From assembly GCA_030682715.1 (NCBI GenBank), contig JAUXNQ010000018.1, forward strand, positions 1 to 64,000: a stretch of DNA of 64,000 nt, given 5' to 3'. The notes under the pieces were generated by a model that saw only the letters and a program-made list of their open reading frames with translations, was not told the DNA's origin and ran no database searches. A program made the translations under genes and the position numbers. This document shows positions 1 to 8,950 of this stretch, in pieces. Position 1 is the first letter of the stretch. Each line of letters starts with the position of its first letter. Origin of the DNA: Methylotenera sp. GTDB taxonomy: Bacteria; Pseudomonadota; Gammaproteobacteria; Burkholderiales; Methylophilaceae.

Positions 1-138
1 AAAGTGGTACATGATTCTGAATATATGATGGGTATTTCTCCGTATGTCCATGAGCTGGATACCTCACAATGGCAAACCCAGCCATTGTACGCTATCCAAC
101 TCGGGGGCAAGCCCCCGAGATTTTCGCTTTGCGGTTAA
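1..138 (+). pseudogene. C-terminal end of an unidentified reading frame entering from the left edge
   Basis: An open frame runs from base 1 to a TAA at 136-138 (45 codons), ending in PLYAIQLGGKPPRFSLCG. I do not recognise the family. It faces the minus-strand acyltransferase fragment head-on, and its stop lies almost exactly where that fragment loses similarity to its family. This suggests it is the edge of an inserted or recombined segment, possibly a mobile element. It also contains two inverted repeats (56-98 and 100-119), which are unusual inside real coding sequence. It could equally be non-coding DNA that happens to be open. Confidence 0.3.
56..119. repeat. Two adjacent inverted repeats at the left-edge junction
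   Basis: The first structure pairs TGGATA (56-61) with TATCCA (93-98) and, inside it, ACAATGGC (66-73) with GCCATTGT (81-88) around a 7-base loop. The second is a GC-rich near-palindrome at 100-119, with CTCGGGGGC and GCCCCCGAG arms separated by two bases. Tandem strong hairpins like these are typical of mobile-element ends or REP-type repeats. They lie 20-80 bases from the point where the acyltransferase gene is broken. Confidence 0.55.
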
Positions 139-315
139 AAAACCACTCACAATAAAAAAAGCTTTGACTGCAATACTAGAAGACAATAGGTCACTTATTG
201 CTGACAGACTATTACTACCTGATAAGTTGTATGCATGAACTAAAAACACTGTTGCAGCAAACAAAAATCTTAATAAATCAAAGTTGTTATTTTTAAGCTT
301 TGGATGAAGAGTCAA
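64..315 (-). pseudogene. Truncated acyltransferase-3 family protein (N-terminal fragment)
   Basis: The first 58 or so residues look like the start of an integral-membrane acyltransferase of the OafA/acyltransferase-3 family. NNFDLLRFLFAATVFLVHAY carries the conserved first membrane segment with its histidine, and AFFIVSGFL matches the FFVISGFL signature. After GFL the frame runs into unrelated sequence (about position 139 downward), and the remaining family length (normally about 350 residues) is missing. The start is a TTG at 315, nine bases after the stop of the upstream glycosyltransferase gene, so it was the next gene of the polysaccharide operon. In its intact form it would O-acetylate a surface glycan. 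Confidence 0.7.
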
Positions 316-323
316 TTAACGTC

Positions 324-1238
324 TCAATTTTTTGTTATATTAATTGGCAATAGCATAAGTAAAGCTAAAGCAACACAATCACGCAAGCGTCTGCGCAGTT
401 TATTCATATTCAACACCAACCAGACTCTATCTAGCAATGACAATCGCTTAATTTTTTGTATTGGCACCATGTCTGTATAGCCTAAAATATCCGCAATAAG
501 CAGCGCCTGCTCAAACAACCAACCCTCACGTAACTTTTTAAAACGCTGTATTTTTGCCTTGATGCCTACATTTGCCCCTACTACATTTTCTGCATGCTGA
601 CGGTAAAGCATATGCGACTCATGGTCTATTAACCACTTGAACCCGCGCGACCTAGCAAAGGCGTAAATAAACCAATCATGCAGCGCAATATGTTGACACT
701 GCACTTGGTTTGAAATTAAAAAAGCCTGTATTTCTAAAGCAAACTTTTTGGTTAGCACAAACGTACAACCTGGCCCTGCGGATTCAAACATATAATCAAA
801 CTGCTTTTGTGGTTGGGCTTTATTAATAAGCCTCTGCTTACCATTCGGCCAAAATGCCGTCACATTACTTGAGTAAGCATCAACATTATTTTCTTGAATT
901 TTTTTAACAGCATGCGAAAGCTTATCATTCTGCCAAATATCATCTTGGTCAGACAACGCAATGTAATCAGCATTACTTAAGTCTGCTTCGCTTAATAACC
1001 TAAAGAAGTTTTTAGCTGCTCCGCCACAGCTAATACTTGGCAAAAAAGCAATGTTCTTATGCTGACTTGCTACACTAGTCATCATATCGAGCGAACCATC
1101 ACTTGAGCAGTCATCTGAAACTAGAATAGAAACATCAACGTCTGATTGATTTAAAATACTGTTAAGTTGCTTTTCAATGTGACTTTGGCCATTAAAAGAA
1201 GCAAGCAAAACTAAAACTTTAGTTTTATAAACGAGCAA
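324..1238 (-). CDS. Family 2 glycosyltransferase (rhamnosyltransferase-like)
   Basis: A GT-A fold transferase. It opens with KVLVLLASFNGQSHIEKQL, has the nucleotide-binding SDDCSSDGS and then the DXD-type ALSDQDDIW metal-binding motif. A basic region and a hydrophobic tail (ALALLMLLPI) near the C-terminus suggest membrane association. The open frame reaches back to 1325 inside the upstream gene, but I place the start at a TTG at 1238. It follows an AAAGGA ribosome site by 8 bases, lies just after the upstream stop at 1252, and removes a 29-residue extension unlike the family. It probably adds one sugar to the lipid-linked repeat unit. The exact sugar cannot be read from sequence. Confidence 0.85.
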   Translation of the reverse strand: MLVYKTKVLVLLASFNGQSHIEKQLNSILNQSDVDVSILVSDDCSSDGSLDMMTSVASQHKNIAFLPSISCGGAAKNFFRLLSEADLSNADYIALSDQDDIWQNDKLSHAVKKIQENNVDAYSSNVTAFWPNGKQRLINKAQPQKQFDYMFESAGPGCTFVLTKKFALEIQAFLISNQVQCQHIALHDWFIYAFARSRGFKWLIDHESHMLYRQHAENVVGANVGIKAKIQRFKKLREGWLFEQALLIADILGYTDMVPIQKIKRLSLLDRVWLVLNMNKLRRRLRDCVALALLMLLPINITKN

Positions 1239-1251
1239 ACTACATATCCTT

Positions 1252-2406
1252 TTATAGATTTTTATTACTACGCAGTATATCCAAATAACGTTTACACCAA
1301 TCAGTAGCATTAGGATAACGCGCAAAACTCTGATGTGAGTGCAAAGACTTAGCAGTGTACTGACTTACATTTTGTATAAGTCCTAACATTCTGATAGCGC
1401 ATTCTTTAGCATTATCTTCTTCGTAATAAATGCCAGACTCTCCGACCACTGAGTGTGCATATTGTAATGATGGCACAATCACTGGCAAGCCATAACTCAT
1501 CGCCTCAATTAAAGGATTGCCAAACGTTTCTGATTTAGATGGGAACAAAAAAAAATGCGAAGTTTTGTAAAACTCAACTAAATCTATTTGCTTGATTTCC
1601 CCAAGATTGAGTATTGGCAAACCCTTAGACGCCACATCATTTAAAAACACATCTGCACCTGAAATTTCGGGGTCTACTGTAACTAAAATTTGGTGTTTTA
1701 TATTTGCATTTGTTAACTCAGATGAAAGTGCTAAAAGAAACGCATGGTTCTTATGTGGATAAAAACGACTGACATACAAAATGGTGAGCTTATCATCTAA
1801 AGACAACGCCCTTTGAGTGATAAGTCCGTTAATTTCCAATACTGACTGCGTAATAAAATCTTTACTAATCGGGTTGGGGATAACCGTCAACTCACTTTTA
1901 TAATTAGTCCATACTTTTTTAACTTCCTCTAAAACATATGGGCTTTGAACAACAAGAACATCTACATTTTTTAATGTTACCCAAAATGTAAATCTTTTGA
2001 TTTTTTCAATTAGCTTACTAAAGAGTGGTAGTTTTTGAAGTAATGCATTATCAAAAAGATATGGGTGATGCAACAAAACTACCTTCTTGACGTTTACTGG
2101 AGAAAGTAAAAAGTTACCAAAAGCCAACATAGCGGTTATTTGATACTTTTTTACTAATTTAGGTATTAGAATGACATCGAGATATATTCGGACAACTATT
2201 TTTCTAAGAACTGAGTTCACTTTCTGTAACTTAATAACGTGAACATTACTAGTTGAGCATAACGCTGTGTACTCTTGAATATCGGGAACAATAATATAAA
2301 AGCTGCAAGAGTCACTAGACTGACTCATTAACTCTGAAATTAGATTTAAAGAAATATTCTTAGGGCCTGCCGCAGTTTGATTGTAAAGGTTGATTAAGCA
2401 GTTCAT
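1252..2406 (-). CDS. Family 4 (GT-B) glycosyltransferase
   Basis: 384 residues with a GT-B layout. The N-terminal domain contains QTAAGPKNI, a glycine-containing acceptor-side loop. The C-terminal Rossmann domain carries LYVSRFYPHKNHAFLL and the EX7E region in FPSKSETFGNPLIEAMSYGLPVI, the donor-binding signature of GT4 retaining transferases. The start ATG at 2406 has a purine-rich AGAGAAAA just upstream. It sits between the flippase gene (192 bases upstream) and the GT2 gene (13 bases downstream) and should extend the same polysaccharide unit on the cytoplasmic face. Donor and acceptor are unknown. Confidence 0.85.
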   Translation of the reverse strand: MNCLINLYNQTAAGPKNISLNLISELMSQSSDSCSFYIIVPDIQEYTALCSTSNVHVIKLQKVNSVLRKIVVRIYLDVILIPKLVKKYQITAMLAFGNFLLSPVNVKKVVLLHHPYLFDNALLQKLPLFSKLIEKIKRFTFWVTLKNVDVLVVQSPYVLEEVKKVWTNYKSELTVIPNPISKDFITQSVLEINGLITQRALSLDDKLTILYVSRFYPHKNHAFLLALSSELTNANIKHQILVTVDPEISGADVFLNDVASKGLPILNLGEIKQIDLVEFYKTSHFFLFPSKSETFGNPLIEAMSYGLPVIVPSLQYAHSVVGESGIYYEEDNAKECAIRMLGLIQNVSQYTAKSLHSHQSFARYPNATDWCKRYLDILRSNKNL

Positions 2407-2598
2407 TTTTCTCTAACTAATTAATTATTAGATGCTTTCCTAGATTTCTTATAAAGATTGGTTGATTATTTCTGAAGCATCCACCCATCAAATTTAATAG
2501 TAAACCTACTTATCGCAGATTTCTAATTGTAATCACCAAGTTTTTTAGTCCCTGCTAACAGTAGGATTAAAAATTACTAACGGTACTAAATTAAATAC

Positions 2599-4029
2599 TT
2601 ATCCAACTTTTTTTGAAATTACCTTGCACAGATTCTTTACTACATACTGTCTGATGCGAATAACTTGTACGCTATAAGCTATTAGGCTTAGACAAAGCAT
2701 CACTCCATACAAAATAACCACAATTAAAGTGTGTAAGTTTATTAAATTTACTAAAAAACTTAAACTCATTAACAGCAGAAGCGAAATGTACATTTTTTTG
2801 CGCTCATAACTTTTCCAAAGTTTTGAGCTAATTTCTGTACGTATCAAAAAGAATATAAAAAATGCCAAGGCTGACGCCATAGCTGCACCAGCTGCACCAT
2901 AGACTGGGATTAACAACCAATTAGCTAGTGCATTTACACCCAATGCTAAGACTGCCGCTAGCATTGAAAACATGGTTTTTCGCTTAATACCTATACCAAC
3001 CCCAGTAGATTCAGATAAGGTATATAGCAGTGGATAAGCCATGGCTAATAGCAATATATGTTGCACGTGACTGTATCTGGCTGGCGTTATGAAGATAATG
3101 ATCCATGAAAACATGCCTGCCAAAGACCAAATCACTAACACGGCAAGCGTGGCATAATCTATAGTTCTTATAATTTTTTCTGGATCTACGCCCTGAACCG
3201 CCCACTTGTAGACCGTAGGTGCCCAAATAGTGGAAAAAATAGTCTGGAATATCAATGCTGCTCCAGCAAAGCTTACTGCAACAGAGTAAACTCCTAGCTC
3301 CTCAAAGCTTGATATGCTTCTTAAAAAAATCTTATCCATTGCAGTTAGTCCCCAAAATGCTACACCACTGCCAATCAGTGGAATGGTATAACGAAGCATT
3401 TGAGTTAGTTTGGTTTTATCTACCTTCGCTACAAATATAAGCGGCCATTGCCCACGTGTATTCCACGTAAATAAAAAAAATACAAAACTGATTGATATAA
3501 AATATGCCGCCATTAAATTAGCAAAAATAGCATCAACTCCAATTGCGACATAAATGATCAGCACTACTAAAAATAACAACTTAGGCAACAGCTGGCTCAT
3601 CGAAAAAGCCAACCCACGCTCTTCCATTCGTAGAATCAGACTTAAGAATCGAGAGAAAAACGCTAAAAACACTGAGGCAAAGAATAACGTAGATAAAAAC
3701 ACCGAATGAATGCCAAACAATAGCTCTGAAACAGACCAAGGCAAAAGCAATATGACAATCACTGTCATGCCTAAAATCACTAGACCAGGTAGTATTACAG
3801 CTTTTAGTAATCCTGATTTATCGTCAACTTCATGAAATTCTCGCACATAGGCCTGGTCCAGCCCGAGGCTAAACAATAGTAACGCAAAGCTTATAGTCAC
3901 CTGCAACATACTTAGCCTACCTATATCTTCTGGAGAAAAGAACCACGCCACAATCGGCAAAGTGATTAATCCCAATATAGCTGCACCGATAGGCCCAACC
4001 GAAAACTGCAAAACCTTCTTGGCGTTCAA
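2599..4029 (-). CDS. Oligosaccharide flippase, Wzx/RfbX type
   Basis: 476 residues with about 12-14 hydrophobic segments spread over the whole length (for example IGAAILGLITLPIVAWFF, VVIVILLLPW and LIVVILYGVMLCLSLIAY), as in the polysaccharide transporter family that moves undecaprenyl-linked repeat units across the inner membrane. The start is a TTG whose TG overlaps the TGA of the upstream aminotransferase (TTGA), so the two are translationally coupled. Position among glycosyltransferases and sugar-nucleotide genes fits a Wzx-dependent pathway. No Wzy polymerase is visible in the window, so it may lie beyond the left edge. Confidence 0.88.
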   Translation of the reverse strand: MNAKKVLQFSVGPIGAAILGLITLPIVAWFFSPEDIGRLSMLQVTISFALLLFSLGLDQAYVREFHEVDDKSGLLKAVILPGLVILGMTVIVILLLPWSVSELLFGIHSVFLSTLFFASVFLAFFSRFLSLILRMEERGLAFSMSQLLPKLLFLVVLIIYVAIGVDAIFANLMAAYFISISFVFFLFTWNTRGQWPLIFVAKVDKTKLTQMLRYTIPLIGSGVAFWGLTAMDKIFLRSISSFEELGVYSVAVSFAGAALIFQTIFSTIWAPTVYKWAVQGVDPEKIIRTIDYATLAVLVIWSLAGMFSWIIIFITPARYSHVQHILLLAMAYPLLYTLSESTGVGIGIKRKTMFSMLAAVLALGVNALANWLLIPVYGAAGAAMASALAFFIFFLIRTEISSKLWKSYERKKMYISLLLLMSLSFLVNLINLHTLIVVILYGVMLCLSLIAYSVQVIRIRQYVVKNLCKVISKKVG

Positions 4030-5165
4030 GCAAAAAACCCCAATACCGATTGAATCACTTTATCTAGCTCTTTCTGTGTCATACCAAAATACATCGGCAA
4101 TCGGACAAGTCGTTCGCTTTCAGTTGAAGTAAAGCGATCTTCACCATAGAAACTACCAAACTGCAGGCCTGCTGGTGCAGAGTGCAACGGAATATAGTGA
4201 AAAACTGCCATAATATCTTGTGACTTTAGGTGGTTAATAAAAGCACTGCGTTGCTCTATGTCTTTGAGCTTTAGATAAAACATATGTGCATTATGTTCGC
4301 AATGTTCTGATATCGTAGGCAAATTAACTAGGCCTGTTTTTTCTAGAGATTTAAAAGCATTGTAGTAAGATTGCCAAGTAATTAAGCGGTTTTGATTGAT
4401 TTCATTTGCCTTTTCTAACTGTCCCCAAAGAAAAGCAGCTTGTAACTCACTTGGCAGATAGCTACTTCCTAAATCGACCCACGTATACTTATCAACCTGT
4501 CCACGAAAGAACTGGCTACGGTTGGTACCTTTTTCACGGATAATTTCTGCACGCTTTAAAAAACGCTCATCATTTATAATCAATAAGCCTCCTTCGCCAC
4601 CGCTAGTATAGTTTTTGGTTTCATGAAAACTATAAGCTGTCATATGGCCAATACTACCAAGAGGTTTGCCTTTAAAGGTAGACATCATACCTTGTGCAGC
4701 ATCCTCAATTACAAACAAGCCATGGCGACTTGCAATCTCCATAATTACATCCATTTCACACCCAACACCAGCATAATGCACAGGCACAATTGCTTTGGTT
4801 TTTGCTGTAATTGCTTGCTCTATCAAAGTCTCATCAATATTTAATGTATCTGGTCTTATATCAACAAACACGATTTTCGCGCCACGCAAAACAAATGCAT
4901 TTGCAGTGCTAACAAATGTGTAGCTGGGCATAATAATTTCATCACCAGACTGAATGTCAATTAGTATCGCTGCCATTTCCAATGCTTGGGTGCAAGATGG
5001 GGTAAGCAATGCTTTTTTACAACCGAGCTTCTCCTCAAACCATTGCTGACACTTTTGACCGTAATTACCATCACCAGATATTTTATCGCTACGCATAGCT
5101 GATAACACATACTGATCTTCGTTCCCAGTGTAAGGCGGACGATTAAAAGGAATTTTATAATTCAT
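4026..5165 (-). CDS. wecE: dTDP-4-amino-4,6-dideoxygalactose transaminase
   Basis: A DegT/DnrJ/EryC1-type PLP enzyme of 379 residues, the usual WecE/RffA length (376). Visible are the N-terminal IPFNRPPYTGNE, the cofactor region EDAAQGMMSTFKGKPLG, and the Schiff-base lysine K184 in SFHETKNYTSGGEGG. It converts dTDP-4-keto-6-deoxy-D-glucose and glutamate to dTDP-4-amino-4,6-dideoxy-D-galactose (dTDP-Fuc4N). Its ATG overlaps the TGA of the upstream formyltransferase (ATGA), which would use the free amine as substrate. A related sugar aminotransferase of other stereochemistry cannot be excluded, but the wecF-like gene nearby supports Fuc4N. Confidence 0.88.
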   Translation of the reverse strand: MNYKIPFNRPPYTGNEDQYVLSAMRSDKISGDGNYGQKCQQWFEEKLGCKKALLTPSCTQALEMAAILIDIQSGDEIIMPSYTFVSTANAFVLRGAKIVFVDIRPDTLNIDETLIEQAITAKTKAIVPVHYAGVGCEMDVIMEIASRHGLFVIEDAAQGMMSTFKGKPLGSIGHMTAYSFHETKNYTSGGEGGLLIINDERFLKRAEIIREKGTNRSQFFRGQVDKYTWVDLGSSYLPSELQAAFLWGQLEKANEINQNRLITWQSYYNAFKSLEKTGLVNLPTISEHCEHNAHMFYLKLKDIEQRSAFINHLKSQDIMAVFHYIPLHSAPAGLQFGSFYGEDRFTSTESERLVRLPMYFGMTQKELDKVIQSVLGFFA

Positions 5166-6061
5166 CTTAAGCTACTCTCAAATCTTGATCTAAACAAAAC
5201 TTTTCCATTCAAAGACACGCCGTCATCTGTATAAAATTTGGTTATTTTCAACAGTCCTACCCTGCATACGACTACAGGTTGCCCCGCTTCCATAAATATA
5301 TTTTTTCCTATTGCACCTTCTCGACCTTCTATCACAACATCATCAACCAATTCAGCATCCAAAATACGTACCAACATATTATTTATATATGCTGCAGCAC
5401 CTCTGTATGGAGGCCCTACGGCATAAATAAATCGATGAATCTCATCAGCTTTCTTCGTCCAGTTTATAAAGTAATCAACGTCATCTCTCCAAAGACTATA
5501 ACTTGCTAAAGATTCATCTTGAGGGGTACTTGTCAAATTTTTACCTTGATAAATAATTAGTGATATCTGTGTAACGAGATTAACGTATAAAGGTACGATA
5601 CTATTTATCGCATCTGATATTTTTATTGGATAAGAAATTTGTATCGCCGCTTGTTTTATTATATCTCCCTTGTCATACCCTGAATTTGCGAAAAGTGCCG
5701 TTACGGCCAGCCGACTTTCTCCATTAATAAGCATATTGACCAAAGGGGCAAAGCCTCGATATTTGGGTAGAGGAGAGTCATGAAAAACGATTAAATTTTT
5801 TGAATCATCAATTATCCATCTCCAACCAATGGCGTATGTGTAATTGGAAAAGGGTATTACATTTTTGTCAAAATCTGTTCGCTCAAAAAAACATAGGGAA
5901 TTTATAGTACATAACTCTCTTATCTGCTGAAAGTAATCATCTTCTACACCACTGTCTCTAGCTCCAATTATAAAAGCAACAACGCTACTTCCAAAGGTTT
6001 TCAAAAAATCATCTAAAACTATGTAGCCTTTTTTGCCTAATATATAAAAACCAATTTTCAT
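5162..6061 (-). CDS. Sugar N-formyltransferase (formyl_trans_N family)
   Basis: About 299 residues with the formyltransferase signature FHDSPLPKYRGFAPLVNM (from about residue 93) and the downstream acidic motif NSGYDKGDII. These carry the His and Asp of the catalytic triad also used by methionyl-tRNA formyltransferase. The family uses 10-formyltetrahydrofolate. Adjacency to wecE argues for a dTDP-4-amino-4,6-dideoxyhexose acceptor rather than Met-tRNA. The start is taken as the ATG at 6061; an in-frame GTG precedes it at 6064, and a GGGAAC lies about 10 bases upstream. It overlaps the wecE start by ATGA. The predicted product is dTDP-Fuc4NFo, by inference from neighbours. Confidence 0.82.
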   Translation of the reverse strand: MKIGFYILGKKGYIVLDDFLKTFGSSVVAFIIGARDSGVEDDYFQQIRELCTINSLCFFERTDFDKNVIPFSNYTYAIGWRWIIDDSKNLIVFHDSPLPKYRGFAPLVNMLINGESRLAVTALFANSGYDKGDIIKQAAIQISYPIKISDAINSIVPLYVNLVTQISLIIYQGKNLTSTPQDESLASYSLWRDDVDYFINWTKKADEIHRFIYAVGPPYRGAAAYINNMLVRILDAELVDDVVIEGREGAIGKNIFMEAGQPVVVCRVGLLKITKFYTDDGVSLNGKVLFRSRFESSLR

Positions 6062-6063
6062 CA

Positions 6064-7107
6064 CTAGTTCCCAAAAATTTGAGCGTATTGTTCAACTAAT
6101 TTAGTTTCTGAAAAGCGGTTTCTAATCGTAGTAATATTCATTACTATATCTTCATTAGAGAGCAAATTAATATTTAACTGCTCAACATCAAAAACTTTAA
6201 CACCTATACTATCAAATAAATTCCATTGAACTACATCTTTGCGCATATAAACCTTTTTTCCTAACCCCAACAATGTAATTGTATTTCCCATAGCTTGCTG
6301 CCGCTTGTGTGCAAACATTGCAATGTCAATCTGACCGAGTAATTCAAGGTATTTCTCAAAAGACATAAAGTCTAGTAATGGTGTAAATTTACTTCCGAAC
6401 AACTCTGAACCAAGTTTCAAGATTAGCTCTGCATAACCAACCTGACCATATGACAGCGGACAATATATATGTATGTTCTCATTTTTATATAAACTAACCC
6501 TCTCAAATATTTCGGCATGATTATTGGTTGGGTCAGCAGAATTACCAACTAAGATATTGATTGTATCGCCACTCTTTGGTGGCACTGCATATTCTTTATA
6601 TACATTGCTCGGATACATTAAACATTCGTGGTATATGCCGTCCACTCCGTACCATTCTTTTGCTAACTCATAATCACCCTTTATGTAAGTAACAAAATGT
6701 CCTATTCGTTTTATAACGAAAGCACGAACTAGTTCTAGAATGTATGAATTCAAACCTTGAGTGCGAATATTATAGCTATATAAATCCCCACCCCACATAA
6801 CCCAATAACACCTTTTTAGCAGCCAAGGCATAAAAAATAAAATTACAACAATTCTAAAACTAAGACCATGCAAAATAATTTTTTCATTTAAATGCATCTT
6901 TAAAATAATTAAAATATGATGATTTATCATACTAAGTATTGTTTTTTTTGATAACTTAACATTTTGATATTGATTAAGATCTTTCTCAGCCATTCCAGTA
7001 GTTAGCAGAAAAGTATGCTCTTTAAAATTAAAGTAACTCCTAACAAATTCAATAAATGGAGGGATGAACTTATCACAACCAGCAATATGTAGAATTTTAT
7101 TTGACAT
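6064..7107 (-). CDS. wecF: Fuc4NAc transferase-like glycosyltransferase (GT56, WecF family)
   Basis: 347 residues resembling TDP-4-acetamido-4,6-dideoxygalactose:lipid transferase. Signs are MSNKILHIAGCDKFIPPF, the conserved YWVMWGGDLYSYN, and NILVGNSADPTNNHAEIFE, close to the NSGDxxNxH motif of WecF. It would transfer the 4-aminohexose made by the next two genes onto an undecaprenyl-linked intermediate at the inner membrane. The frame extends to a TTG at 7143, but the ATG at 7107 begins the family-like N-terminus. Because the neighbour is a formyltransferase and not a WecD acetyltransferase, the donor may be the N-formyl sugar. AT-rich, like the rest of this locus. Confidence 0.8.
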   Translation of the reverse strand: MSNKILHIAGCDKFIPPFIEFVRSYFNFKEHTFLLTTGMAEKDLNQYQNVKLSKKTILSMINHHILIILKMHLNEKIILHGLSFRIVVILFFMPWLLKRCYWVMWGGDLYSYNIRTQGLNSYILELVRAFVIKRIGHFVTYIKGDYELAKEWYGVDGIYHECLMYPSNVYKEYAVPPKSGDTINILVGNSADPTNNHAEIFERVSLYKNENIHIYCPLSYGQVGYAELILKLGSELFGSKFTPLLDFMSFEKYLELLGQIDIAMFAHKRQQAMGNTITLLGLGKKVYMRKDVVQWNLFDSIGVKVFDVEQLNINLLSNEDIVMNITTIRNRFSETKLVEQYAQIFGN

Positions 7108-7184
7108 TTGATTTATGTAGTTTATACATTTTTTAGGCTTCAAAAATTATGAATGTATGAATTGTCCTGAGTGGTGTTTTAACT

Positions 7185-8351
7185 TTAATCGGCACCAAAT
7201 AAATCACGGCTATAAACTTTATGCTCAACGTCTTGAATATCGTTGCTAATTCTGTTTGCCACAATGACATCTGCCACCTTTTTAAACTGATTTAAGTCAT
7301 TAATCACTTTAGAGCTAAAAAACTCTGTTTCCTGCATTGCTGGCTCATAGATGACAACTTCAATACCTCTAGCTTTAATACGTTTCATCACACCTTGTAT
7401 ACTTGATGCACGGAAGTTATCTGAGCCACTTTTCATGATTAAACGATAAATGCCAACCACTTTAGGGTGACGAGCAATGATGCTATCTGCAATAAAATCT
7501 TTGCGTGTGCTGTTCGCCTCTACTATAGCGTGGATCAAGTTTTGCGGCACATTGCTGTAGTTGGCTAACAACTGCTTTGTATCTTTAGGTAAACAATACC
7601 CACCGTACCCAAAAGATGGGTTGTTATAGTGATTGCCAATTCTAGGGTCTAAACAAACCCCTTCTATAATCTGGCGCGTATCTAGCCCATGAGAGACGGC
7701 ATAAGTATCTAGCTCATTAAAATAAGCAACCCGCATGGCTAGATAGGTATTTGCAAATAGTTTAATTGCTTCTGCTTCTGTGCTGTCTGTTAGCAATACT
7801 GGTATATCTTGCTTAATTGCACCTTGTTGCAACAGGTTTGCAAAAATTTGTGCTTTTTCTGTTTTAGCACCCACAATAATGCGGCTTGGGTGCAAGTTAT
7901 CATAAAGTGCGCGGCCCTCACGCAGAAACTCAGGAGAAAATATAATATTTTCAGTATTAAATTGCCTGCATATGCTCTCAGTGTAACCAACTGGTACGGT
8001 TGACTTAATGATTATGGTTGCTTGAGAATTAATACTTAATACATTTTGAATCACGTACTCAACACTGCTGGTATTGAAATAATTAGTTTTTGAGTCGTAA
8101 TCTGTGGGTGTTGCAATGATGACAAAGTCAGCATTTTCATAGGCGTCACATGGGTTGACAGTGGCGCGGAAATTTAACTGCTTATTTTGTAGATAGTCTT
8201 CAATTTCCACATCTAAGATGGGCGATTGTTTGTTGTTGAGAAGATTAACTTTTTCTTCAATAATATCTAATGCGACAACCTCATGGTGTTGCGCCAACAA
8301 CACTGCATTAGAGAGCCCTACATAGCCTGTACCAGCAATTGCTATTTTCAT
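7185..8351 (-). CDS. ugd: UDP-glucose 6-dehydrogenase
   Basis: 388 residues, the compact length of enterobacterial-type Ugd. The NAD-binding Rossmann motif is [20 protein letters not shown]. The catalytic cysteine is C253 in [14 protein letters not shown], preceded by SPEFLREG and the lysine-containing [14 protein letters not shown]. It oxidises UDP-glucose twice to UDP-glucuronate with NAD+, supplying an acidic sugar for the surface polysaccharide. It is the first enzyme gene downstream of the MarR-type EPS regulator (47-base gap), so it probably shares that promoter. Confidence 0.96.
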   Translation of the reverse strand: MKIAIAGTGYVGLSNAVLLAQHHEVVALDIIEEKVNLLNNKQSPILDVEIEDYLQNKQLNFRATVNPCDAYENADFVIIATPTDYDSKTNYFNTSSVEYVIQNVLSINSQATIIIKSTVPVGYTESICRQFNTENIIFSPEFLREGRALYDNLHPSRIIVGAKTEKAQIFANLLQQGAIKQDIPVLLTDSTEAEAIKLFANTYLAMRVAYFNELDTYAVSHGLDTRQIIEGVCLDPRIGNHYNNPSFGYGGYCLPKDTKQLLANYSNVPQNLIHAIVEANSTRKDFIADSIIARHPKVVGIYRLIMKSGSDNFRASSIQGVMKRIKARGIEVVIYEPAMQETEFFSSKVINDLNQFKKVADVIVANRISNDIQDVEHKVYSRDLFGAD

Positions 8352-8398
8352 ATTAAGTTCTGAGCACTATGTGCTAATTAATTAAGTTTAATCGATGT

Positions 8399-8755
8399 CT
8401 ATTTATTTTCAGGAGCGCTAGTTTCCAAGGCGCCTTGTTCGGCAACCTCTTGCTGTAAAACATTAATTTCTCTGCGTAGTGCTTCGAACTCCTGCATTTT
8501 GTTTTTTAAAAATCTTATCGTGATTTTTGTTTTTTCTTCTATTCCCGTTGGTGTGAGTAAATACATATAAGCTAACTTATTTTTACTATTCTTAAAGTTG
8601 CTCACTTTTAATAAGCCAACTTTGATTAACGCTTTGATACAGTAGTTTGCTTTGCCTAAGCTTATACCAAGCGCTTCAGCCAGCTCTCGCTGGCTAATTT
8701 CCGGTTTTTCTTCTACCAGCTTAAGAATTTTGTAACGATATTCGTCTGTTAGCAT
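8399..8755 (-). CDS. MarR family EPS-associated transcriptional regulator
   Basis: 118 residues. The N-terminal winged helix reads [49 protein letters not shown], and the C-terminus is a coiled coil ([25 protein letters not shown]). This matches the small MarR-like regulators that head exopolysaccharide gene clusters in beta- and gammaproteobacteria. The open frame starts at a GTG at 8761; I prefer the ATG at 8755, which is 9-10 bases after ACGGA. It is first in the polysaccharide operon and lies directly behind a 17-bp palindrome (8765-8781), so autoregulation is likely. Confidence 0.85.
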   Translation of the reverse strand: MLTDEYRYKILKLVEEKPEISQRELAEALGISLGKANYCIKALIKVGLLKVSNFKNSKNKLAYMYLLTPTGIEEKTKITIRFLKNKMQEFEALRREINVLQQEVAEQGALETSAPENK

Positions 8756-8764
8756 TTTCACATC

Positions 8765-8781
8765 CGTTCAATGATTGAACG
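8765..8781. promoter_or_regulatory. 17-bp palindrome, candidate operator of the EPS regulator
   Basis: CGTTCAATGATTGAACG is a perfect inverted repeat with 8-base arms and one central base. It ends 10 bases before the preferred ATG of the MarR-type regulator and overlaps its translation-initiation region. MarR-family dimers bind palindromes of this size, so this is a reasonable autoregulatory site. That role is inferred from position alone. Confidence 0.5.
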
Positions 8782-8950
8782 TATAAGTAAAGTCTACATT
8801 ATGTAATAAAAAATGCATAGTAAAATTAATCACTACATGAAAGCAGAAGCGATTATCAGTCTTTAAGACTTAGATAGTCTTTGAGGTGCGAGATGAATTA
8901 AACATACTTAGAACAGAGATAAATTTTGAACACAGATAGATTTTATAATT

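Noticed and set aside
1239-1325. N-terminal extension of the GT2 glycosyltransferase
   Set aside because: It would overlap the upstream gene by 74 bases and precede the GT-A fold with unrelated residues; TTG at 1238 has a ribosome site.
2530-2570. Hairpin TCCTACTG-TTAG-CAGGGA as a terminator after the flippase gene
   Set aside because: The stem needs a bulge and is followed by A residues, not T, in the gene's direction.
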